In this document: positions 9,103 through 17,152 of the stretch, piece after piece | Layout of the letters: the number at the start of each line of letters is the position of its first letter | Position numbering within the stretch: position 1 is the first letter of the stretch | Origin: Streptomyces alboflavus | Lineage (GTDB): Bacteria; Actinomycetota; Actinomycetes; Streptomycetales; Streptomycetaceae | Reading direction: 5' to 3' | DNA length: 64,000 nt | Assembly: GCF_000716675.1 (NCBI RefSeq) | Contig: NZ_JNXT01000033.1 | Location: 1 to 64,000, forward strand | Made by a program: the position numbers and the translations under genes | Notes under the pieces: model-generated | Told to the model about the DNA's origin: nothing | Seen by the model: the letters and a program-made list of their open reading frames with translations, nothing else | Database searches by the model: none

Positions 9103-9510
9103 TCATGCCACGTCCCGGCCTCGGGACCGGGAGGGCCCGCCGCCGAGGCCCGGTATCAGGACCGCCGCCACCGCCAGGTGCATCAGGGCGAGGGTCGCCC
9201 GGGTGCCGCCGTCCATTCCGTCGCCGATGAACGGCAGGAAGGACACGGCCAGTCCGGCACCGGCGAGGCCGGTCCAGACGGCACGGGCGCGGTGCGGCGC
9301 GAAGCGTTCCAGGGCGGCGAGGAGGGCCCAGCCGGAGAGCGACGCGAGCAGCGCGACGGCTGTCACTGGCACGGCGCCGATGTCGAGCGTCTGCTCGCCG
9401 TCGGCGATCCGCGGCCGGTGCCCCAGCAGCGGGTCCGCGACCAGCCACACCAGGACGGGGGCCAGGACGGCCAGCACCGTCACCCCCAGGCGCCTTCTCC
9501 GCGTGCTCAC
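9103..9510 (-). CDS. Small integral membrane protein (DUF6069-like)
   Basis: A 135-residue protein with about four hydrophobic segments (VTVLAVLAPVLVWLVA; VPVTAVALLASLSGWALLAAL; AVWTGLAGAGLAVSFLP; ALMHLAVAAVLIPGL). The GWALLAALERF plus ALMHLAVAAVLIPGL pattern matches the actinobacterial DUF6069 family, whose function is unknown. The GTG start (9508-9510) overlaps the stop of the upstream TetR gene (GTGA, 9507-9510). The regulator and membrane protein therefore form one coupled operon, and this gene is the likely effector controlled by the palindromic operator at 10131-10173. Confidence 0.8.
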   Translation of the reverse strand: MSTRRRRLGVTVLAVLAPVLVWLVADPLLGHRPRIADGEQTLDIGAVPVTAVALLASLSGWALLAALERFAPHRARAVWTGLAGAGLAVSFLPFIGDGMDGGTRATLALMHLAVAAVLIPGLGGGPSRSRGRDVA

Positions 9511-10118
9511 TCGGCGTCCGCCGAGACCGCCCCGTGCAGAAAGACCTCCACCAGCTCCCGCGGGGTCAGGTCGGGCTCGTCCTCCGTGCGCGGCTGGGTG
9601 AAGAGCAGCCCGAAGAAGAGCGCCGCGATCTGCTCCGGCGGCCTGCGCAGCGCGGCCTTGTCGGGCTCCAGCAGATCCGCGAGGGCCGCGCGGATGCGCG
9701 CCGTCGACTCCTCGCGGCCCGCACCCCGCACCGTGCCGGGATGCTTGCCGCCGCCGTGCCCCAGCGAGCCGAGGATCGCGCCCATCCTGGACATGTGCGC
9801 CTGCAGCGCCTCGGCCGCCTCCGCGAGCCGGTCGGGCAGCGGCTGCGACGCGTCGATCGCGTCCAGCTCGCGGACCGCGTGCTCGGGGGAGAGCGCCTCG
9901 GCCACGCAGGCCTGCAGCAGTTCGTCCTTGTCGGCGAAGACCCGGAAGATCGTGCCCTCCCCGATGCCCCCGGCGCGGGCGATCTTCGCGGTCGTCACGG
10001 CGGCCCCGTATTCAGCGATCAGGGGGATCGCGGTCTGGATGATCATTTCGCGGCGCCGTTCCGGCGACATGGCGGGGGCGCGGCGGCGGGCGGTCTGGTT
10101 CTCCTCGGCTGCTGTCAT
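9507..10118 (-). CDS. TetR/AcrR family transcriptional regulator
   Basis: A 203-residue regulator. The N-terminal helix-turn-helix contains MIIQTAIPLIAEYGAAVTTAKIARAGGIGEGTIFRVFADKDELL, here best recognised by TTAKIARAGGIGEGTIFRVF. The rest is a divergent ligand/dimer domain. It is the first gene of the two-gene unit with the DUF6069-like membrane protein. A large inverted repeat sits 13-55 bases upstream of its start, implying autorepression released by an unknown ligand. Confidence 0.92.
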   Translation of the reverse strand: MTAAEENQTARRRAPAMSPERRREMIIQTAIPLIAEYGAAVTTAKIARAGGIGEGTIFRVFADKDELLQACVAEALSPEHAVRELDAIDASQPLPDRLAEAAEALQAHMSRMGAILGSLGHGGGKHPGTVRGAGREESTARIRAALADLLEPDKAALRRPPEQIAALFFGLLFTQPRTEDEPDLTPRELVEVFLHGAVSADAE

Positions 10119-10130
10119 GAGTGGAGCGTA

Positions 10131-10173
10131 CGGAGTGAGTCCTCACTCCGTCAATGAGTGAGGACTCACTCCG
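10131..10173. promoter_or_regulatory. Double palindromic TetR operator
   Basis: GAGTGAGTCCTCACTC (10133-10148) and its exact reverse complement GAGTGAGGACTCACTC (10156-10171) are separated by 7 bp. The flanking CG bases also pair, and each half is itself nearly palindromic. The element lies immediately upstream of the TetR gene start (10118) and downstream of the stop of the next gene, so it almost certainly covers the promoter of the TetR-membrane protein operon. Confidence 0.75.
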
Positions 10174-10192
10174 TTCATTTCCCGCCCCCCTC

Positions 10193-11026
10193 CTACGCCG
10201 CCGTTCGGCTCGGGCGGCAGTCCCTGCACCGGCCCGGCCGCTCCCCTCGGAAGGCGCGTTCGCATCCGTCGCAGTTCTGCATGGGGAGGGGACGCGCGGC
10301 CGCACTCCGCGGCTTCGGCTCCCCCGGCAGGGGTGGCGGCATCCGCTCCGTGAGCCGGTGCGCGAGGAGGGCGGCGGGTCGGCGGAGCAGGTCCTGGGGG
10401 AGGTCGCTGGTCAGGGCATGCCGTACGACGGCGGCCGGGACACCGCGCGCCAGCCAGGCCGTGACGGCGGGGGCCAGGCGTTGGACGTCGTGTTCGGTGA
10501 GGAGGAGGCGGGGGTCGTGGGCGCGGAGGCTTGCGAGGAGGGTGGTGGCGGGGGTGGGGTGGCTTGGCGCCGCCGGGGCCGGGGGTGGCGTAGGGGCCGG
10601 GGGCGGCGTGGGGGCCGGTTTCCGCTCCGGAGGCGGGAGCGGCTGTGCCGGGGCCTGCGACCGGACGCACGCCCGCGGCATGTTGTACGAGACCGTGCGC
10701 GTGACGATGCGGCCGGAGGGGAGGCGTTCCTTGACCCGGGCCAGGTAGCCGTGCGCCTCCAGCTCCCGAAGCGCGGCCGCGATGCGCATCTCGCCCTCGG
10801 GGAAACGCCGGGCCAGCGCCTTGACCCCGACCGTGGATCCGGCGGGCAGCGACTGGATGTGGACCGCCAAGCCGATGGCCGTCAGGGACAGTTCGTGGTG
10901 CTGGGAGAGGTGGTTGCCGACCACGGTGTAGCGGTCCGGGTGGCGTTCGGTGACGTGTTGGAGTCCGGCGACGCCGGAACGTCCGGACGCGGGGCGTGCG
11001 GGCGCGCTAGGCTGCTGTGCAGTCAT
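10193..11026 (-). CDS. Winged-helix protein with Pro-rich linker and C-terminal zinc ribbon
   Basis: About 277 residues from the ATG at 11024-11026; an in-frame ATG exists at 11149 but would run through a hairpin. Residues about 20-110 form a helix-turn-helix (SLTAIGLAVHIQSLP, VGVKALARRFP, RIAAALRELEAHGYLARV). A Pro/Ala-rich linker follows, then a conserved helical segment. A CxxC...CxxC zinc-ribbon-like tail (NCDGC, CRDC) closes the protein. Such HTH proteins are frequent in Streptomyces accessory regions. The target is unknown. Confidence 0.78.
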   Translation of the reverse strand: MTAQQPSAPARPASGRSGVAGLQHVTERHPDRYTVVGNHLSQHHELSLTAIGLAVHIQSLPAGSTVGVKALARRFPEGEMRIAAALRELEAHGYLARVKERLPSGRIVTRTVSYNMPRACVRSQAPAQPLPPPERKPAPTPPPAPTPPPAPAAPSHPTPATTLLASLRAHDPRLLLTEHDVQRLAPAVTAWLARGVPAAVVRHALTSDLPQDLLRRPAALLAHRLTERMPPPLPGEPKPRSAAARPLPMQNCDGCERAFRGERPGRCRDCRPSRTAA

Positions 11027-11055
11027 CAGGAAGGTCTCTTCTTCCTCGGTGAACA

Positions 11056-11091
11056 GGCCCTCGCACTGGGATGCCAGTCCCGGCGAGGGCC
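11056..11091 (-). promoter_or_regulatory. Leader hairpin
   Basis: GGCCCTCGC (11056-11064) pairs with 11083-11091, with a nested ACTGG...CCAGT stem inside. It lies 30 bases upstream of the ATG of the HTH gene at 11026, so it could attenuate or regulate that gene. It could also be the terminator of a lost upstream gene. Confidence 0.4.
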
Positions 11092-11334
11092 GTTTCATGT
11101 CTTGGGTTGTCGTCGCTGACGCTGCACCATCGACTGCCGTATATGCCACCCGAGTTGGCCATGTTCACCCGCGCGAGTGAGCGACGGGACGGGTGGGGTG
11201 GGGTAGGTAATTTCCCCGGTTCTTTTCTTTTGGCGTCGGGCCCTACCGGGTCGCGGATACTCACGATCCGGTCAGGGTCTGTCCGGGTCGCGGGCGGGCG
11301 CGATCCGGTGGGAGTGGGCGGAAGGGTGGGGCAC

Positions 11335-11730
11335 ATGGAGGACGAGGAAGCCGCGGCCGTACTCAAGGCGGTGGGCCGCCAGATCAGGGCGTGGCGCGAG
11401 GCGGCGGGCATGCGCCGGTCGGAACTCGGCGCGGCCATCGGGTACGGCGAGGAGATGGTGTCCTCGGTGGAGCGGGGTCGGCGGATCCCGAAGCCGGAGT
11501 TCCTGGACAACGCGGACGAGGCGTTGGGGGCGGACGGGAAGATCTCGGCGATGAAGCGGGATGTGGAGGAGGCCCGGTACCCGAAGAATGTGCGGGACTT
11601 GGCGAAGTTGGAGGCGGCGGCCGTGGAGCTGGGCGCGTACGCCAGCCTGCACATCCACGGGCTTCTGCAGACTCCGGGTGCTGCCCGTCAGGAAGATCGC
11701 GGGCATCGCGCTGGCGGTGCTGGGCCGTGA
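11335..11730 (+). pseudogene. Truncated XRE/DUF5753 regulator
   Basis: The ATG at 11335 follows GGAAGGGTGGGG. Residues 1-75 are a normal XRE helix-turn-helix (SELGAAIGYGEEMVSSVERGRRIP). The protein then reaches the conserved ASLHIHGLLQTP that opens the DUF5753 ligand domain. There, at about base 11676, homology stops and an unrelated transposase-derived sequence begins, giving a short nonsense tail and a stop at 11730. The remaining roughly 170 residues of a normal family member are not found downstream. This is a regulator broken by insertion plus deletion. Confidence 0.75.
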
Positions 11731-12324
11731 CCAGCTGCCCGGCGACCTGGCCGGCGGGAACGGGATACACCGCGCCAACGTCACGCCTGGGTGCGCGGGG
11801 TCGTCCACCTGCTGGCCAGCCGCGGTCCGAGCCTGGACCGGGCACTGAAGAAGATCGCCCGCAAGGACAGCGGCATCGCGCCGCTGGGCGGTACCCTCAT
11901 CCGCACCCGACGGCGCACCGGGAGCGAGAACCGGAGGAACTACTCGGGCAAGAGCAGGTGCCATGGCCTGCTCGTTATCGCACTCACAGACGAGAGCGGC
12001 CAACTGATGTGGCTCTCCGCGATGCCGCCCAGACGCACATCGGAGATCACTGCCTGCCGCGATCACTGCCTGCCGTCACGACAAGCTCACCGCTCACCTG
12101 TGGCGGCCGGGCTTGGCGCCATCGCCGACCTGGGGTTCGTCGGCCTAGACGACAGCGGCCGGGACACTGACCCGGCAGTAATCACCGGCTACAAGGAGGC
12201 CTGGAACCGCTCCCTGACGTGCGAACAGAAGCTGCCCGACGTGCACTCGCCGCGGTGCGTACACCCATCGAGCACAGCTTCAGCTTCCACTTCCTACGAA
12301 GCGGTTCTGCGAGCAGCAGCCTAA
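11676..12324 (+). pseudogene. Decayed IS5-type DDE transposase
   Basis: Residues RTRRRTGSENRRNYSGK, RCHGLLVIALTDE, RTSEITACR and GLGAIADLGFVGLDD are the core of an actinobacterial IS5-family transposase. The reading frame is broken. The first part (11676-11790, LPVRKIAGIALAVLGRD) is in a different frame from the core (from 11791). A 15-base direct duplication (GATCACTGCCTGCCG, at about 12045 and 12061) shifts the frame, and compensating loss follows. The C-terminal region is scrambled. It interrupts the XRE gene. No terminal inverted repeats were recognised, so this is a relic rather than an active element. Confidence 0.75.
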
Positions 12325-12566
12325 GCTGCCGCGCCGAACAGGTTCAGCCAACCTGCACCACATGGTGCGAATGAACGGTCAGCCCAACTCTGGTCCCCCC
12401 ATGGCAATTTCACAGTTGCTTCACCACTCATTCTCAGACACTCCTGTGAAGAGGGACCTCAGAGACACCTCAAGCAGCGACGCGGAGTCAGGTATTCCGT
12501 GATCTAGTCCCTCTCGGCGCCTCGGTCGATCACCGGGCGCAGACCAATCTGGGAGGGGAACCAGTA

Positions 12567-13289
12567 ATGAGTCGTACACACCTGAGAAGGACCGCTGGCG
12601 CTGGAGTTGCGGCGGCTATCATCGCGGCCGGGCTAATGGGGGCTCCCGCCGCCCACGCGGAGGAAGCGCCCCAGCCTCCGACGGCCCAAGAGTACGTCGC
12701 ATGGCTGAAGACTCAGAATGACCCGGGAGCCAAGGAGACGGAAGCGCAGTTCAAAGCGCTCTCCTCGGCGAACCAGCAGAAATTCCTCAAGTACCTCGTC
12801 GACCCTGAGGTCCTGAAGGGCCTGGTGGCCGCAGAGGGCACTGCGGGCGGGGCCAGTCCTGCGCGGGCCCAACTGGCAGAGGGTGACGTCGTCGTTGAGA
12901 CATCTGGCGGCATCGCCCCCGAGCCCCCCATCGGTGTCGCAGCAATGGCCAAGGCATCCAGCGGCGATTGGAGTTGCTGGTACAACGCCAAACAGAAGAT
13001 TCTGGGCGTGACCATCACGAGCCTCAACTTCAAGCAGTGGTACCGCTCGTCATCGAAGAAGGTGACCAAGGTCTACAACGCCTCCGCGTCACATAAGAAC
13101 TACAACCCGGGCGTCTCCATCAGCCACGAGCCCGAGGAACAGTGGATCTCCGCTGCTGGCAACGCCCTTGCCTACGTGACGTGGCACGGCTCCATCGTCT
13201 ACAAGGGCTTCGGCATCAACCTCGACAAGCGTCACCACCTGCGCTGCGACGAGACCGGGTTGAGGTACTACTACCTGAAGAACGTCTAG
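12567..13289 (+). CDS. Secreted protein of unknown function
   Basis: A 240-residue protein with a strong start (GGGAGGGGAACCAGTAATG) and a signal peptide (RRTAGAGVAAAIIAAGLMGAPAAHA). Residues 30-90 are helical and charged (AQEYVAWLKTQND, KFLKYLVDPEVL). The C-terminal half (from about 135) is aromatic- and lysine-rich (DWSCWYNAKQKILG, FKQWYRSSSKKV, YYYLKNV) and probably a beta-rich domain with two cysteines. I do not recognise the family. It heads a run with two tiny membrane-protein genes and sits in lower-GC DNA after the transposase relic, suggesting transfer. The 240-bp spacer before it holds only a short GCACCA-CA-TGGTGC palindrome. Confidence 0.8.
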   Translation: MSRTHLRRTAGAGVAAAIIAAGLMGAPAAHAEEAPQPPTAQEYVAWLKTQNDPGAKETEAQFKALSSANQQKFLKYLVDPEVLKGLVAAEGTAGGASPARAQLAEGDVVVETSGGIAPEPPIGVAAMAKASSGDWSCWYNAKQKILGVTITSLNFKQWYRSSSKKVTKVYNASASHKNYNPGVSISHEPEEQWISAAGNALAYVTWHGSIVYKGFGINLDKRHHLRCDETGLRYYYLKNV

Positions 13290-13326
13290 CTCCGCCCAGC
13301 CGCGGGCCGATCAAGAGGAGATACCG

Positions 13327-13419
13327 ATGGCGCGCCCTGTCACCACCATCATACTGAGCATCATCGCCGCGATTGTGATCATTGGGATCGTGGGGGGCGT
13401 CCTGTGGAGCGCCCTGTAA
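13327..13419 (+). CDS. 30-residue single-span membrane peptide
   Basis: An ATG at 13327, seven bases after AGAGGAG, opens a 30-codon frame ending in TAA. MARPVTT is followed by an uninterrupted Ile/Val/Ala/Gly-rich helix and ends in VLWSAL. The strong ribosome-binding site and the position between two co-directional genes (37 bp after the secreted protein) favour a real gene. The composition resembles small membrane proteins such as phospholamban-like or toxin-like peptides. Function is unknown. Confidence 0.6.
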   Translation: MARPVTTIILSIIAAIVIIGIVGGVLWSAL

Positions 13420-13508
13420 AGATCAGGAGTTCGCGGGCATGCTGGGTCTCATGCCCAGGTTCCAGAGCTCTCGGGATCCACTGAACAAGTTCCCTGAAAG
13501 GTGACTTG

Positions 13509-13784
13509 ATGAGTAGCCACGCAAACACAGGTTCTGCCCTAGCTCCTCAGCAGAGTCGCGAGGCAGCTTCGACGAACGCCCTCTTTGCTTGGGCGATGCT
13601 CATCGTGCTGTCTCAGATCGTCCTTGCCAGCATTCCCGTCTCAGTGTTGCTTGCGATGACGCGGCTCAAGACAGAGCGCCCCTCAGTCCGACTTGGGTTC
13701 GTCGCTCTGGGCCTCGCGGTGACGGTGCTGTTCCTGCTCGCAGCCCAGACGCAGGGAGTGAGCGGGGCTAGCGTCAGCGACTGA
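13509..13784 (+). CDS. Small two-span membrane protein
   Basis: A 91-residue protein starting at ATG 13509 after GAAAGGTG; a TTG lies just upstream in frame. After a polar N-terminus (SSHANTGSALAPQQSREA) there are two hydrophobic segments (ALFAWAMLIVLSQIVLASIPVSVLLAM and LGFVALGLAVTVLFLLAAQ) separated by a short basic loop. It is the last gene before a strong terminator. No family was recognised. It is probably co-transcribed with the secreted protein and the 30-residue peptide. Confidence 0.7.
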   Translation: MSSHANTGSALAPQQSREAASTNALFAWAMLIVLSQIVLASIPVSVLLAMTRLKTERPSVRLGFVALGLAVTVLFLLAAQTQGVSGASVSD

Positions 13785-13805
13785 ACGTCGGAGAATAGTC
13801 CGCCG

Positions 13806-13840
13806 TGAGGGTATCTCTCAGGGTTGGAGAGATACCCTCA
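13806..13840. terminator. Bidirectional terminator between convergent genes
   Basis: TGAGGGTATCTCTC (13806-13819) pairs perfectly with 13827-13840 across the loop AGGGTTG. It lies between the stop of the membrane-protein gene (13784, plus) and the stop of the XRE gene (13926, minus). Confidence 0.8.
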
Positions 13841-13925
13841 CACTGGATGTGCTGAGTCCGTGCCCTCCAGGCGTACGTGAGGGCCTTGGCCTGTGAGGTG
13901 GGAGGACCCGCAGCGAAGGTCGTTG

Positions 13926-14780
13926 TCACCGTGGTAGCGTCCGCCTGGCCGCGTTGATGATGTTGTGCGCGTCGGTGCCGTACACGGCGGACTTCTTGAG
14001 GGTGTCCCAGACGCGTAGGTAAATGACGATGCTGTCCGCGTCGTCGATCCACAACTCCGCGTGCCAGTCCTCAACAACCACGAGCCGTTGGTCGTAAACC
14101 CAGAAGCTGTTTCCTGGGAAGATCTTCAGCGAGGCATCAAAGGGGATGATGCCCAGATCGACGGTGTCCAGCCCAATGGCGCCGGCGAGATGGTGCAGTT
14201 GCGCCGACAGCACGGACGGTGGGCAGACGAGCGAGCGCAGCGCCCCTTCCCACATCATGATCCGGTACTTCCTGCCCGGCTGGTACAGACCCTCTTGCCG
14301 CTGAATCCGGGCGCGTACGGCGTCCTCGGTGTCTCGCTTGGTGCGCATGAGGTCGGCGTGCCGGACGAAGACGTGCCTCGCGTAGTCCGGGATCTGGAGC
14401 ATCCCGGGAATGAGGCAGTTCTCCCAGATCGTAAGGACGCGGGACCTGTCGTGCTCGGGCGTGACGGCGTCCTGCACGGCCTTGTGTCCTGAGGCCAACT
14501 GGCGGCGCCATGATCGGATGTGGGACTCGAACCCCCGAAGCCTGGCCAGGAGTTCGTCGTAGGTATCAGGCTGACCGGTCCCCTGCGCCCACGCCCAGAG
14601 GTCTTCGGGAGTCGCCGTCTGCTTGCCGTTCTCCAGCTTGCTGACCTTGACCTTGGTCCAGCCGGACCCGATCCGGTCGGCGAGCTGGGTGCCGGTGAGT
14701 CGGCCCTCAGGGGCCCTGAGCCGAAGCTCTCGGAGCCGGACTCCAAGATCCTCGCGCGCCTTCTGATAGTCCGTCCCCAC
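13926..14780 (-). CDS. XRE/DUF5753 family regulator
   Basis: A 284-residue protein from a GTG start. It has an N-terminal helix-turn-helix (LTGTQLADRIGSGWTKVKVSKLENGKQT) and a full C-terminal DUF5753 domain (IPGMLQIPDYARHVF, RQEGLY, RIMMWEGALR). This is the intact version of the architecture broken at 11335. Such proteins in Streptomyces usually sit beside a small partner. Here the DUF6879-type gene directly upstream (14797-15549, same strand, 16-bp gap) is the partner and probably shares the transcript. Confidence 0.92.
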   Translation of the reverse strand: MGTDYQKAREDLGVRLRELRLRAPEGRLTGTQLADRIGSGWTKVKVSKLENGKQTATPEDLWAWAQGTGQPDTYDELLARLRGFESHIRSWRRQLASGHKAVQDAVTPEHDRSRVLTIWENCLIPGMLQIPDYARHVFVRHADLMRTKRDTEDAVRARIQRQEGLYQPGRKYRIMMWEGALRSLVCPPSVLSAQLHHLAGAIGLDTVDLGIIPFDASLKIFPGNSFWVYDQRLVVVEDWHAELWIDDADSIVIYLRVWDTLKKSAVYGTDAHNIINAARRTLPR

Positions 14781-14796
14781 CGGTCACCTGCTTCTG

Positions 14797-15549
14797 CTAC
14801 TCCTTCATGGTCAGCTGCGCCACGAAGTCCCCGTACGGGATGGCGTGGTGCTGCGCGATGTCACGCAGCCGGTTGTACTGGTTGACGCGTGCGGGCTCCG
14901 AGATCAGCTCAGCGCCGACCAGGTCGTCGTCCTCACCCCAGATACACAGGGCGACGATGTGCGAGTCGAAGATCCAGAAGTCCTCGTCCGGGAGGTTGGC
15001 GCGCTCAGCTTCCGCGCGCCACATGTTGCGGACGTCCTCACCGATTGCTGCGTTGTGCTCGGCATGCGCGAGAAGGTACCGCTGCCCCTCGGTCGGCGGG
15101 TCGTCGACGATACGGACGCGCCCGACGTAAGCGCCGTCCTGCGTCTTGGCACCGATGGTGCGGGCCCACGAGCCGTTCATGTCCCATGTCGGGGCCTCAC
15201 CGCGAGTGAACTGAGCGTACGTGTCCGTTGCCTCGTCGACCGCGTAGCGTGTGCGCATCTCCAGGTGCCAGGCACTGTGCTGGAAGTTCTCGAAGAGCCG
15301 GGCGAACGTGTCCGGTGCGAGGATGCGCGGCTCTTCATCGCGGCTCTTCGGGCCGAAGTCGATCAGCGTGTTGCGCGGAACGACGATCGGGATCTCGTCT
15401 TCCTCGATGTGCTGGAGCTGCGCGAGAGTCTGGGGGTCAGTGACCCGTGGGCCGTGGATGATGATCTCACCCGAGTCCAGATCTTCGTGGATCGCGGGAC
15501 AGGATCCACCACCGGAGCCGGTGCCGTTGAAGCGAAGTCGTCGCACCAT
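14797..15549 (-). CDS. DUF6879 protein fused to a small N-terminal partner module
   Basis: A 250-residue protein from ATG 15547-15549, preceded by AAGGGA. Residues about 75-230 match the DUF6879 pattern (TFARLFENFQHSAWHLEMR..Y, RVRIVDDPPTEGQRYLLAH, NIAIGEDVRN-type NAAIGEDVRN, DEDFWIFDSH). The first 70 residues (MVRRLRFNGTGSGGG, EIIIHGP, IPIVVPRNTLIDFGP) resemble a short protein that, as I recall, is usually a separate gene just before the DUF6879 gene. Here the two read through without a stop. It is probably a regulatory partner of the downstream XRE/DUF5753 protein. Biochemical function is unknown. Confidence 0.8.
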   Translation of the reverse strand: MVRRLRFNGTGSGGGSCPAIHEDLDSGEIIIHGPRVTDPQTLAQLQHIEEDEIPIVVPRNTLIDFGPKSRDEEPRILAPDTFARLFENFQHSAWHLEMRTRYAVDEATDTYAQFTRGEAPTWDMNGSWARTIGAKTQDGAYVGRVRIVDDPPTEGQRYLLAHAEHNAAIGEDVRNMWRAEAERANLPDEDFWIFDSHIVALCIWGEDDDLVGAELISEPARVNQYNRLRDIAQHHAIPYGDFVAQLTMKE

Positions 15550-15763
15550 GGTCTTTCCCTTGGCTGGGGGAATTGGTCTGCCCAGCATCACGGAGGACAT
15601 TGCCCGGCGCACGGGATTCCGCTTCCTCTCGTGGATAACATCGCGCAACTCCGCCAGGGCGTCAAGAAACTTCGAGCAACCTCCATGGCGCCGCCTGACT
15701 TCCGGTCCCTACCGTCCAGTTCATGGCCACACCTGAAGTCGCAAGGCGAGGATGTCGTGAGTC

Positions 15764-15997
15764 ATGAACGCGAGAGCGACGTATCCGATCAACGCCCTGG
15801 TCATGGACACTCAGCGCAACAAACTCGGCCGCGTCATGGGGCACTTCGGCACCTGCCTTCAGCTCCGTGCGCCCGGCGGCGGCCGCGAGTGGGACGCGGA
15901 CCCCGACTGCGTCCGGACACCGACCCCGAACGAATGCCTCCACGCGGAAATCGTTGAGAAGTGCGCGCGTCCGGCGCCCGGGAGGCGGTCGCCGTGA
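15764..15997 (+). CDS. Small hypothetical protein
   Basis: A 77-residue protein beginning NARATYPINALVMDTQRNKLGRVMGH, a start typical of a small protein often found in Streptomyces next to XRE/DUF5753 genes. The composition suggests a small beta-barrel. It is divergent from the DUF6879 gene. Its TGA is embedded in the GTGA start of the next gene (15994-15997), so the two are coupled. Function is unknown. Confidence 0.7.
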   Translation: MNARATYPINALVMDTQRNKLGRVMGHFGTCLQLRAPGGGREWDADPDCVRTPTPNECLHAEIVEKCARPAPGRRSP

Positions 15998-16236
15998 GCA
16001 GGGCGGTGGTCCTGTCCCCCGAGTGCCAGTTGGGCGAGTGCGGACTCTGTCCCGGCAATGGCATCCCGATCTACGCGCCGGGGAACCGGCGTCCCGGCGA
16101 GAAGCCTTTGTGGATCATCCGTTGTGATCACGCTTGCCGGCACCCCGGTGAGGCGGCGATCCCTCCCCGCATACGCGGGGAGATCGAGCCAACCCGTACG
16201 GTTCCGGCCGCTGTCCGTCGTGAGTTGTCCGCGTAG
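15994..16236 (+). CDS. Small cysteine-containing protein
   Basis: An 80-residue protein from GTG 15994, with GGGAGG ten bases upstream, coupled to the previous gene. The N-terminal half has cysteines in PECQLGECGLCPG and a later RCDHACRH, so a small zinc-binding fold is plausible. The C-terminal part runs through a CRISPR-repeat-like palindrome (16158-16186) and looks non-conserved, so the natural protein may have ended nearer base 16150. Function is unknown. Confidence 0.6.
   Translation: MSRAVVLSPECQLGECGLCPGNGIPIYAPGNRRPGEKPLWIIRCDHACRHPGEAAIPPRIRGEIEPTRTVPAAVRRELSA
16158..16186. repeat. Single CRISPR-repeat-like palindrome
   Basis: A 29-base element whose core CTCCCCGCATACGCGGGGAG (16163-16182) forms an 8-bp stem with a 4-base loop, flanked by GATC-type ends. 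Length and CCCCGC...GCGGGG stem resemble type I-E repeats of actinobacteria. No second copy is found 60 bp on either side and no cas gene is in the window. It is therefore either an isolated repeat or a chance hairpin/terminator. Confidence 0.35.
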
Positions 16237-16353
16237 TTCCTCGGAATTGTCCGTGATCTGTAACAGCGGGATCCTCCGCCCCGCGTGCCTCATCCTGCCT
16301 GGTGGTCGGGGAGCGACCGGGTCGCACTGAGGGACTTCGCGAAGGGGCGGGCA

Positions 16354-17130
16354 ATGGCACGGCACAGCGGCGGGCGGGGCTGGTACGGCAAGATCGTGGG
16401 GGCGGCGCTCGGAGTGGTGCTGCTCGCCACCGGTGCGTCCGTGTGGACCGCGCAGGCCGGTGCCACGGACGAGCCGTCGCCGCGGAAGCCGAGTGTGCCG
16501 AGTGTGCCGAGCGGCAAGCTGAAGCCGGTCGAGGACACGATCGTGCACGCCTCCGACGCGGGCAAGCGCGGCGTGAACATCACCATCGACGACGGCCCCG
16601 ACCCCAAGTGGACCCCGCAGATGCTGGACCTGCTGCGGCAGTACAAGGTCAAGGCCACGTTCTGCATGGTCGGCACGCAGGCGCAGGCCCACCCCGACCT
16701 CGTCAAGAAGGTCGTCGCCGCCGGGCACCGGCTGTGCGACCACTCGGTGTCCCACAACACCGCCATGGACAAGGAGTCCGCCGCCTACCGGAAGAAGCAG
16801 ATCCTCGACGCCGAGCGCATGATCACCAAGGCGTCCGGTGGCGTACGGCCGATGTACTACCGGGCGCCCGGCGGCGCCTTCACCCCCGACAGCCGCAAGC
16901 TCGCCGCCTCCCGTGGCATGCGCCCGCTCGGCTGGAACGTGGACAGCAAGGACTTCGAACTCCCCGGTACGAACGCCATCGTCTCCACCGTCCAGCGGGA
17001 GCTCGCCAACGGCCCGACGGTGCTGTTCCACGACGCGGGCGGCGAGCGCGGCCAGACCGTCGAGGCGTTGCGTCAGCTCCTGCCCTGGATGAAGCAGCAG
17101 GGGTACTCGTTCGGGTTCCCGGTGCGTTGA
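16354..17130 (+). CDS. Secreted polysaccharide deacetylase (NodB domain)
   Basis: A 258-residue protein from ATG 16354 after GAAGGGG, with an N-terminal membrane/signal segment (IVGAALGVVLLATGASVWTAQA). The NodB domain shows the canonical motifs: NITIDDGPDPKWT (catalytic and metal-binding Asp pair), DHSVSHNT (metal-binding His pair), YYRAPGGAF (motif 3 Arg), GWNVDSKDF and VLFHDAG (C-terminal motifs). It is predicted to deacetylate N-acetylated cell-surface glycans such as peptidoglycan or chitin oligomers outside the membrane. Confidence 0.95.
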   Translation: MARHSGGRGWYGKIVGAALGVVLLATGASVWTAQAGATDEPSPRKPSVPSVPSGKLKPVEDTIVHASDAGKRGVNITIDDGPDPKWTPQMLDLLRQYKVKATFCMVGTQAQAHPDLVKKVVAAGHRLCDHSVSHNTAMDKESAAYRKKQILDAERMITKASGGVRPMYYRAPGGAFTPDSRKLAASRGMRPLGWNVDSKDFELPGTNAIVSTVQRELANGPTVLFHDAGGERGQTVEALRQLLPWMKQQGYSFGFPVR

Positions 17131-17152
17131 GGTCCCGTGGCCCCAGCCACGT

